Shown here one piece after another: positions 1 through 5,948 of a DNA stretch of 23,097 nucleotides (position 1 is its first letter; every line of letters starts with the position of its first letter). The notes beneath the pieces were generated by a model. It was not told the DNA's origin. It saw only the letters and a list, made by a program, of their open reading frames with translations, and did no database searches. This DNA is from Citromicrobium sp. (GTDB lineage Bacteria; Pseudomonadota; Alphaproteobacteria; Sphingomonadales; Sphingomonadaceae). The position numbers were made by a program, and so were the translations under genes. The stretch is from positions 1 through 23,097 of the forward strand of contig QFNA01000036.1 of assembly GCA_003248395.1 (NCBI GenBank). The letters are read 5' to 3'.

Positions 1-1326
1 ATCCTGCTCGAAGCCGACCAGTCGCAGGTGGCGGCCGTCCGGCTCGAGGACATGGAAGAGGCGATGCGCAATGCCATGCGCCAGGCCGAACCGCGCATCC
101 GTATCGGCGACGTGTCGACCGACGAAGGCCGCCTGAGCTTCCTGCTCGACGACGCCGGCGATGTCGATCGTGCGCGGGCCGAACTCGAAGATGCGATGAA
201 CGGCACGGGTCCCGTTCGCGAATGGGATCTGCAAGTGGTCGACGGGCAGCGCTTCGTCCTGACGCAGACCGAAGCCGGGCTCGACAACGCTATCGATGCC
301 GCGATGGAAGGCGCGCTGCGCACGGTCGGAATTCGCATCGACGGGCTGGGCACGCGCGAGCCGACAATCCTGCGCCAGGGCGACAATCGCATCGTCGTCC
401 AGGTTCCCGGCCTGCAGGATCCCGAACAGCTCAAGGAATTGCTCGGCAAGACCGCCAAGCTCGAATTCAAGCTGGTCGAACGCCAGGCGAGCGCCGAAGA
501 GGTCCAGCGCGGCTTCGTGTCCGGCGGCGAAGTGGTCCCCTATGCCGAAGGCGAGGGCTATCCCAATGGCGTCGTCGTCCAGCGGCTCGGCGGTATCGAC
601 GGTGATACGCTGACCAGCGCGCAACAGAATTTCGACCCGCAGACCAATGAACCGGTCGTCGGCATCACCTTCAATCCCGAGGGCGGCAAGCGGTTTGCCC
701 GCATGACGACGCAGTACACCGGCCGCCAGTTTGCCATCATCCTCGACGACGAGGTGATTTCTGCGCCGGTGATGCAGGAGCCGATCCAGAACGGTCAGTC
801 GCAGATTTCCGGCAGCTTCACGGTCGAAAGCGCCAACAATCTCGCCATCCAGCTGCGTTCGGGTGCACTGCCGGTCGATCTTGCGGTGGTCGAGGAACGT
901 ACCGTCGGCCCAGACCTCGGCGCCGATTCGGTCAAGCAAGGCCTGCTCGCCATGGGCGTCGGAACGCTGCTCGTCATGCTGCTGATGATCCTCAGCTATG
1001 GCCGGTTCGGCATTTACGCCACCGTCGCGCTGTTCATCAACGTGGCGATCAACGAGCGTATCCGCGAGGAACGCAAGCGCGGGCGACGGGTCATGGCCGC
1101 GGTCGAGACAGGCTATAAGGAGGCGAGCCGCGCCATTTACGACGCCAACGTCACCAACTTCATCGCCGGCGTCCTGCTGTTCCAGTTCGGCTCCGGCCCG
1201 ATCAAGGGCTTTGCCGTGGTGCTCGTGATCGGCCTGTTCACCAGCGTCTTCACCGCCGTTCCGCTCACCCGGATGTGGGTCGCCGGATGGCTTCGCCGCA
1301 CGCGCCCAACCGACTTGAATCTCTGA
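1..1326 (+). CDS. secD: Protein translocase subunit SecD, 5'-truncated by the window and with an internal deletion
   Basis: SecD works with SecF in the inner membrane, using the proton gradient to pull secreted proteins through SecYEG. The frame is open from base 1 (ILLEAD...), so the true start and first membrane helix lie to the left. Family landmarks are the periplasmic P1 domain with GTREPTILRQG and VQVPGLQDPEQLK, then LRSGALPVDL and ERTVGPDLGADS just before the membrane part. The membrane part is abnormal. A helix starting GIYATVALFINV runs straight into AINERIREERKRGR near bases 1039-1053. Compared with E. coli SecD as I remember it, about 35 residues are missing, including the second half of one helix and all of the next with its VDANV motif. 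The frame is kept and the C-terminus ends normally. secF follows 11 bp downstream, as in a secDF operon. Identity is certain; function of this copy is doubtful. Confidence 0.93.
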   Translation: MLLEADQSQVAAVRLEDMEEAMRNAMRQAEPRIRIGDVSTDEGRLSFLLDDAGDVDRARAELEDAMNGTGPVREWDLQVVDGQRFVLTQTEAGLDNAIDAAMEGALRTVGIRIDGLGTREPTILRQGDNRIVVQVPGLQDPEQLKELLGKTAKLEFKLVERQASAEEVQRGFVSGGEVVPYAEGEGYPNGVVVQRLGGIDGDTLTSAQQNFDPQTNEPVVGITFNPEGGKRFARMTTQYTGRQFAIILDDEVISAPVMQEPIQNGQSQISGSFTVESANNLAIQLRSGALPVDLAVVEERTVGPDLGADSVKQGLLAMGVGTLLVMLLMILSYGRFGIYATVALFINVAINERIREERKRGRRVMAAVETGYKEASRAIYDANVTNFIAGVLLFQFGSGPIKGFAVVLVIGLFTSVFTAVPLTRMWVAGWLRRTRPTDLNL

Positions 1327-1337
1327 GGAACCGGACG

Positions 1338-2315
1338 ATGAAACTGCTCAAGCTCGTCCCCGACGATACCAACTTCAAATTCCTCAAGTACCGCGTGCCG
1401 TTTTTCGTGATCAGCATTATCCTGATCGCGGCGAGCTGGGCGCTCGTTTTCACCAAGGGGCTGAACTACGGCGTCGATTTCGCCGGCGGTCTCGAAGTGC
1501 GCGCGACCTTTACGCAGAGCCAGCAGGCGCCTGTTGCCGAGCTACGCGAGGATATCGAACAGCTCGGCTACGGCACGCCCGTGGTCCAGCGCTTCGGCGA
1601 AGACAATCAGGTGTCGATCCGCATCCGCCTGCCCGACGATGTCGCGGCCAGCGACGAGGCGGCGCAACAGGCGGCAAACACGGTCGTCGCACAGCTTCAG
1701 GAAAACTATCCCGATTTCCGTCTCGACGGAAACGACAACGTATCGGGCAAGGTGTCGGGCGAATTCCGCAACGACGCGATCTTTGCCTTGCTTGCCGCGA
1801 TGCTCGCGGTCGCGCTCTATATCTGGATACGGTTCGAATGGCAGTTCGGCGTGGGCGGGCTGTTTGCGCTGTTCCACGACGTCAGCCTCACGCTGGGCAT
1901 GTTCTCGCTCTTCCAGATCGAATTCAGCCTTCAGATCATCGCCTCGATCCTTGCGATCATCGGTTATTCGCTCAACGACACGATCGTGGTCTACGACCGT
2001 ATTCGCGAAAATCTGAAGAAATACCGCAAGATGCCGGTGCCCGAATTGCTCGATCTCTCGGTGAACGAGACTCTCGCACGGACGGTTATGACCTCGCTCA
2101 CGCTGCTGATCGCGCTGGTACCGCTGCTGCTGTTCGGCCCGGCCAGCCTGTTCGGCCTGACTGCCGGTATCACGCTGGGCATTTTCGTCGGCACCTACAG
2201 CTCGATCTACATGGCCGCGCCGCTGCTCGTGTGGATGGGGGTAACGTCGGACAGTTTCGTCCCGCAGGAAAGCGTCGCCGACCGGCAGGAACGTCTCGCG
2301 CGCGGCGAGGGCTGA
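1338..2315 (+). CDS. secF: Protein translocase subunit SecF
   Basis: SecF is the inner-membrane partner of SecD in the SecDF-YajC complex. The 325-residue product has an N-terminal helix (about residues 20-40), the NYGVDFAGG motif near residue 43, a periplasmic segment, then five helices. The conserved GYSLNDTIVVYDRIREN block (from residue 209) and LARTVMTS block carry D214 and R248, spaced 34 residues apart like the functional D213 and R247 of E. coli SecF. The start is the ATG preceded by a GAGGAA ribosome site that overlaps the secD stop region. An upstream in-frame start at 1275 lies inside secD and lacks support. The gene looks complete, so SecF appears intact while its SecD partner is damaged. 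Confidence 0.95.
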   Translation: MKLLKLVPDDTNFKFLKYRVPFFVISIILIAASWALVFTKGLNYGVDFAGGLEVRATFTQSQQAPVAELREDIEQLGYGTPVVQRFGEDNQVSIRIRLPDDVAASDEAAQQAANTVVAQLQENYPDFRLDGNDNVSGKVSGEFRNDAIFALLAAMLAVALYIWIRFEWQFGVGGLFALFHDVSLTLGMFSLFQIEFSLQIIASILAIIGYSLNDTIVVYDRIRENLKKYRKMPVPELLDLSVNETLARTVMTSLTLLIALVPLLLFGPASLFGLTAGITLGIFVGTYSSIYMAAPLLVWMGVTSDSFVPQESVADRQERLARGEG

Positions 2316-2328
2316 CACGCCGGTCAGC
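2311..2328. terminator. Short hairpin between the convergent secF and glycosyltransferase genes
   Basis: GCTGAC (2311-2316) and GTCAGC (2323-2328) form a perfect 6-bp stem with a 6-nt loop. The stop codon of secF lies in the left arm and that of the opposite-strand gene in the right arm. There is no T-run on either strand, so termination is only a guess. Confidence 0.3.
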
Positions 2329-3480
2329 GCGTCGCTGCGTGATCCTCGACCAGCTGGTCGAACCACGCGCCAAGCTCCCGGCCATTGCGCTGCCAGTCGA
2401 AGCGCGCGGCCGCCTGCGCGACCTCGTCCGCCGGCGTCTTGCGATCGAGCACCTGCCGGATACCCTTGCGCAGCGCGTCGGTGCGCCGGGCAACGATAGT
2501 CCCCGCAGCGGGCGCGGTGACGACCTCGCGCGCGCCGCCCGCCTCGGTGATCACCAGCGGCGTGCCGCAGGCCAGCGCTTCTATCCATGCATTGGCCAGA
2601 CCTTCGCTGGCCGACGGCAGCACCATGGCATCGGCGGCAGACAACACCAGCGGCAGCATGTCGTGATCGAGGCTGCCGAGAAAATGCACGCGCTGCGCCA
2701 CCCCTTCTGACCGCGCCAGTGCTCGCAGGGCGGCTTCGTCCTCGCCCAGGCCGATCAGGAACAGTTTCGCATCGGGCAGGCCGTTCAGCGCCTTGATGAC
2801 GAAAGCCTGTCCCTTGCGTTCGATCAGCGCGCCCACGGTGACGAGCAATTCGTCCCGGTCGTTCAGCGCCACGTCGAGCTCTTCGGACAGCGATTTGCGC
2901 AGCCGTGTATGGCCCAGCGGCCGGAAGCGATCGCGGTCCAGACCGGTATAATGCACCCGGATCTTGTCGCGCGGCATGCCGAGCGCGACCATGTCGTCGG
3001 CCAGCGCCTCGCACACTGCCAGCACGCCGCCCGCCGCCTGCGCGGTCCTGAGCAAGGCATGCCGGCCATAGCTGCGCGCACCCCAAAGGTGGATGTCTGC
3101 CCCGCGTCCCTTGACCGAGAAAGGCAGGTCGAGATCCTGCGCTATCGCCATCGCGGCCGGACCGTCGGGATAGAAGAACTGCGCGTCGACCGCATCAAAA
3201 GGTCTCTCCGCATGGAGTTGGCGCGCCAACGGCAGGATCGCCCGCGCGATCAGGAACGGGTTCAACCGGCCACCGACCTTGGGGATCAGCCGGAACAGCG
3301 GACGATGGACGGCGGCGCCAACGGCGGCACGCCGACGGGGTTGATCACTGTCGGCTCCCAATGCGTTTCGCGCTGTAGGGCCTCGATCGATCGCGCGACA
3401 AACGTGCCGAACCGGGGATGGGCAGCATTCGGCCACAGCGTCGAAATCGTCAGGACGCGCCGTGTCTTGGGCGGGGTCAC
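2324..3480 (-). pseudogene. Family 4 glycosyltransferase, disrupted by a frameshifting deletion
   Basis: The product resembles GT4 (GT-B fold) enzymes that transfer sugars from nucleotide sugars in polysaccharide or glycolipid synthesis. The first part reads from GTG at 3480 (TPPKTRRVLTISTLWPNAAH..., then VINPVGVPPLA). The continuation VHRPLFRLIPKVGGRLNPF is in a different frame, and the switch lies at about 3308-3321. The rest is well preserved: FFYPDGPAAM, the GRGADIHLWG segment, VGALIERKGQA and the GT4 E-x7-E motif SEGLANAWIEALACGTP. Relatives, as I recall them, have roughly 20-25 more residues between PPLA and VHRP, so a deletion of 3n+1 bases is likelier than a one-base error. The GTG start overlaps the stop of the upstream XRE gene by 4 bp (GTGA), which suggests translational coupling. 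Without repair the reading stops at 3286 after 64 residues. Confidence 0.8.
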
Positions 3481-4049
3481 AGTTTTCGAACCAGCATTTC
3501 GGCCACTGCCAGCCAGGCGGGGTTCTCGACCACCTGCTGCTTCGCGCCATGCCCCGGCGGCAACAGGCCGACAAGCTGACCTTGTCGGTCGATCAGGCGA
3601 CCGAAGGCAAAGCGTCCGCCCTTGCGCGGGACAAGGACGTCGCGATTGATCGCGCGCGCCGCATCCTCCGGCGCGATCTGGCGGAGCCACAACTGGTCGC
3701 CGGGTCGATACTCGCCATGCGGATAATCGATCGTCATGACGAGCAGCATGCCGTCACCGCCCAGTTCGGTGGCAGGGATCGCATCGCGGGTTTCGGTCAG
3801 GGCCTCGGGGCCGCTCTGGCCCAGCGTGGCGACCACCTGGGGGTGGCTGTTGCTTTCCGACCGGACGAGCATTTCGGGGTCGACGCCCAGTGCGCCACCG
3901 ATCCGCTCCATCCATTTGGTCGAAAGGTTGCGCATCCCCGTCTCCAGCCTGCCGACGGTTTGCGGCGTGGTGGGAGGATCGCAGGCCTCGGCGAGTTCGG
4001 CGAGCGTCAGGCCCTTCTGCTTGCGGATGTCGCGGATGCGGTTGATCAA
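3477..4049 (-). CDS. XRE-family regulator with a LexA/S24-like C-terminal region
   Basis: This 190-residue protein begins with a helix-turn-helix of the XRE/Cro type (about residues 3-60: IRDIRKQKGLTLAELAEACD..., then TVGRLETGMRNLS). The C-terminal half (about 95-185) has the look of an S24/LexA beta fold, with YRPGDQLWLR and GRFAFGRLID. I do not see the usual Ser or Lys catalytic motifs or the Ala-Gly cleavage site, so it may be a non-cleaving repressor. The start is TTG at 4049, chosen because a perfect AGGAGG lies 7 nt before it and no ATG fits. The gene is followed by the glycosyltransferase gene with a 4-bp GTGA overlap and diverges from a DUF6456 gene, either of which could be its target. 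Confidence 0.8.
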   Translation of the reverse strand: MINRIRDIRKQKGLTLAELAEACDPPTTPQTVGRLETGMRNLSTKWMERIGGALGVDPEMLVRSESNSHPQVVATLGQSGPEALTETRDAIPATELGGDGMLLVMTIDYPHGEYRPGDQLWLRQIAPEDAARAINRDVLVPRKGGRFAFGRLIDRQGQLVGLLPPGHGAKQQVVENPAWLAVAEMLVRKL

Positions 4050-4140
4050 AGCAATGCCTCCTGAACCGGATTGGTGAAATCACTTTCCTACACGAACCAT
4101 AAAAACGCAAGGCTACGTTTCACAGGCAAGAGGAACGGAC
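4050..4140. promoter_or_regulatory. Divergent promoter region between the XRE regulator and the DUF6456 gene
   Basis: This 91-bp gap must hold both divergent start signals. It contains the AGGAGG of the XRE gene (4057-4062, minus strand) and AGAGGAA before the plus-strand ATG. A small palindrome, GTGA-AA-TCAC (4074-4083), lies upstream of the XRE start, with a further TTTCAC at 4118-4123. It is a candidate operator for the neighbouring HTH protein. I could not pick convincing -35/-10 pairs. Confidence 0.4.
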
Positions 4141-4626
4141 ATGCCAAGACAACTGGTCGAACGAGAACTGACCGAGATGGGGCCGAAACGCGGCGGATCG
4201 GCTCGGGGGAAGCGACGCACTGTCACGGTGAACCTGCGCGAATCGCCGGTCGGCTGGTTGCATGCGCGCGGCCATATAGACGACCGCCTGTTCGATGCGG
4301 GCGAGCGGCTGCGAGCGGATTTCGAGCGTGCGCAGCTTTCGCCCTCGGTGACCATGCGCTGGGATCCGGTGCGGGTCGATTGCGGTGGCAGCAGCCCGGG
4401 GCGTGACGGCTTGACGCCATCCGAGATGCAGCTCGCCGCGAAGGAACGCTTCGATCGCGCGATGGCCGAAGCGGGGGCGGGGCTCAGGGATATCCTCTGG
4501 CGGGTCGTCTGCGCGTGCGAAACCGTGCCGCATGCCGAAAAGGCGCTCGACTGGCCTGCGCGCAGCGGCAAGCTCGTGCTCAAGCTGGCGCTGGATCGCG
4601 TCGCCTGTTTCTACCGCATCAAATAA
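4141..4626 (+). CDS. DUF6456 domain-containing protein
   Basis: The 161-residue product matches what I remember of the alphaproteobacterial DUF6456 family. It has a basic N-terminal tail (residues 1-30), the ESPVGWLHARG segment (34-44), FDAGERLRADFERAQLSP (51-68), a variable linker, and a C-terminal helical block ending WPARSGKLVLKLALDRVACFY. The basic tail and compact helices suggest DNA binding, and some relatives are annotated as helix-turn-helix or replication-associated, but no function is established to my knowledge. The start ATG has AGAGGAAC just upstream. It is transcribed away from the XRE regulator and could share an operator with it. Confidence 0.75.
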   Translation: MPRQLVERELTEMGPKRGGSARGKRRTVTVNLRESPVGWLHARGHIDDRLFDAGERLRADFERAQLSPSVTMRWDPVRVDCGGSSPGRDGLTPSEMQLAAKERFDRAMAEAGAGLRDILWRVVCACETVPHAEKALDWPARSGKLVLKLALDRVACFYRIK

Positions 4627-4638
4627 ATGCCCTGGACA

Positions 4639-4656
4639 GTGTCAACTGTGTCAACT
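4639..4656. repeat. Perfect 9-bp tandem duplication GTGTCAACT upstream of the GST gene
   Basis: GTGTCAACT occurs twice back to back (4639-4647 and 4648-4656), 13 bp after the DUF6456 stop and 66 bp before the GST start. Read on the minus strand it gives TTGACA twice. It may be an operator or only a slippage duplication. Confidence 0.6.
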
Positions 4657-4722
4657 TGTAGGCCGCCCCGCTCTGGAACCGCTGCCGCGCGCAAGCGTCG
4701 ATTGGGTGAAAGGACATTCCCA

Positions 4723-5304
4723 ATGAAACTCTATTATTCGCCGGGCGCGTGCAGCCTCGCCAGCCATATCGCCCTGATCGAAGGCAATATCGACCACGAT
4801 GCCATCAAGGTCGATCTCGGCAAGCACGAGACCGAGAATGGCGAGGATTTCTACGCGATCAGCCCGCGCGGATACGTGCCCGCCATTTCCGATGGCGACA
4901 TCGACCTGCTCACCGAAAATCCGGCAGTGCTCAGCTATATCGCCGACAAGACCGGCACGCTTCCGAACGGCAGGGATCTCTACAAGCTGCTCGAATGGAT
5001 CGGCTTCATCGGCACCGAAATCCACGGCGGCTACCACCCGCTGTTCGGTGGCGATACCGAAGACCGGCAGGACAAGGCGCGCGAGAAGCTCGCCAAGACC
5101 TACACGCTGACCGAAAAGCTGATGGAAGGGCGCGACTGGCTGGTCGGCGGCGGCCCGACAGTGGCGGACAATTATCTTTTCGTCACGTTGCTCTGGGCGC
5201 GCAAGTTCAAGGTCGACCTGCCGCAATCTCTCGCCGACTATCGCGACCGCAACATGGAGCGCGATGCGGTCAAACAGGCCATGAAGGCCGAAGGGTTGAT
5301 CTAG
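4723..5304 (+). CDS. Glutathione S-transferase, beta class (GstA-like)
   Basis: This cytosolic detoxification enzyme conjugates or reduces substrates with glutathione. The 193-residue protein opens MKLYYSPGACSLASHIAL, which places Cys10 exactly where beta-class GSTs such as E. coli GstA carry their catalytic cysteine. The thioredoxin-like domain continues through RGYVPAISDGD (cis-Pro loop, about 49-59) and TENPAVLSYIAD (64-75). The helical domain holds TEIHGGYHPLF with His101 near the beta-class active-site histidine, then the N-capping region GGGPTVADNYLFVTLLW. The start ATG has GAAAGGA 8 bp upstream. A longer open frame from 4627 adds non-homologous residues and was not used. It is a single-gene unit with its own terminator, and its substrate cannot be told from sequence. 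Confidence 0.92.
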   Translation: MKLYYSPGACSLASHIALIEGNIDHDAIKVDLGKHETENGEDFYAISPRGYVPAISDGDIDLLTENPAVLSYIADKTGTLPNGRDLYKLLEWIGFIGTEIHGGYHPLFGGDTEDRQDKAREKLAKTYTLTEKLMEGRDWLVGGGPTVADNYLFVTLLWARKFKVDLPQSLADYRDRNMERDAVKQAMKAEGLI

Positions 5305-5321
5305 GATCAACCGCGGTTTTT
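5294..5321 (+). terminator. Rho-independent terminator of the GST gene with the stop codon in its loop
   Basis: GGTTGATC (5294-5301) and GATCAACC (5305-5312) form a perfect 8-bp stem whose 3-nt loop is the TAG stop codon of the GST gene. The stem is followed by GCGG and five T (5317-5321). The last codons of the gene thus double as terminator. Confidence 0.7.
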
Positions 5322-5345
5322 GAGTGAACTTTGAGTGAACTTTGA
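5319..5345. repeat. 11-bp tandem repeat TTTGAGTGAAC, about 2.4 copies
   Basis: TTTGAGTGAAC is repeated exactly at 5319-5329 and 5330-5340, followed by a partial TTTGA. It starts inside the T-run of the GST terminator and lies just beyond the end of the opposite-strand UDG gene. No function can be assigned. Confidence 0.65.
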
Positions 5346-5366
5346 CGGATTTCTGCGGGTTCGGGG

Positions 5367-5948
5367 TTATCCGCCGTCAAAGCGCGCAACCTGTCGTCTC
5401 AGGGCCGGGAGAACCTCCGCCTCGAACCACGGATGCTGCCGCATCCATATCGTGGATCGCCAGGCCGGATGGGGCAGCGGGAAGAACGCGGGCAGATAGT
5501 CGCGAAAATTGCGGACGCGTTCGGTCATGGAAAGCCTGCGCGCAGCCGGAAGATAGCGTGCCTGCGCGTAGGTCCCGACGAGCAAAGTCAGGCGGTCCTC
5601 GGGCAACAGGCTCAAGATGCTGTCGTGCCATTTCGGCGCGCATTCGGGCTGCGGCGGCTTGTCTCCGCCGCTTGCCCTGCCGGGGTAGCAGAAGCCCATC
5701 GGGACCAGTGCGACTCGCCCCGGATCGTACATCCGGTCCTTGGTGAGGCCGGTCCATTCGCGGAGCCGGTCGCCGCTCTTGTCGTCCCACGGGATGCCGC
5801 TCTCGTGGACCTTCGAGCCCGGCGCCTGCCCGATGATCAGCAATCGCGCTGTAGGAGAGAAACTGGCCACCGGCCGGACGCCATGCGGCAGGTGGGCGGC
5901 ACAGAGACGACACCCGGCAATCTGGCGGGCGAGCTCTTCGTGATTCAA
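5367..5948 (-). CDS. Uracil-DNA glycosylase superfamily protein with Fe-S-type cysteines
   Basis: The 193-residue protein has the UDG superfamily fold signatures: LLIIGQAPGSKVH with GQAPG at 40-44, VPMGFCYPG, and a C-terminal LPHPAWRSTIW with PHP at 159-161. Four cysteines sit at 13, 16, 87 and 103, matching the C-x2-C ... C-x15-C spacing of the 4Fe-4S ligands in family 4 enzymes (Cys14, 17, 85 and 101 in Thermus UDGa as I recall). It probably removes uracil or another damaged base from DNA, but the GQAPGSK motif differs from family 4 GEAPG, so activity is inferred only. The start is TTG at 5948, overlapping the uup stop by 4 bp (TTGA) with GAGG close upstream. This points to translational coupling with uup. 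Confidence 0.82.
   Translation of the reverse strand: MNHEELARQIAGCRLCAAHLPHGVRPVASFSPTARLLIIGQAPGSKVHESGIPWDDKSGDRLREWTGLTKDRMYDPGRVALVPMGFCYPGRASGGDKPPQPECAPKWHDSILSLLPEDRLTLLVGTYAQARYLPAARRLSMTERVRNFRDYLPAFFPLPHPAWRSTIWMRQHPWFEAEVLPALRRQVARFDGG

Noticed and set aside
1542..3086. A 514-codon minus-strand frame crossing secF and the glycosyltransferase gene
   Set aside because: It mixes the antisense of secF with the wrong frame of the transferase and has no family features.
3300..3325. Programmed ribosomal frameshift in the glycosyltransferase gene
   Set aside because: There is no slippery run or downstream pseudoknot, and family sequence is missing at the break, which a frameshift signal would not explain.
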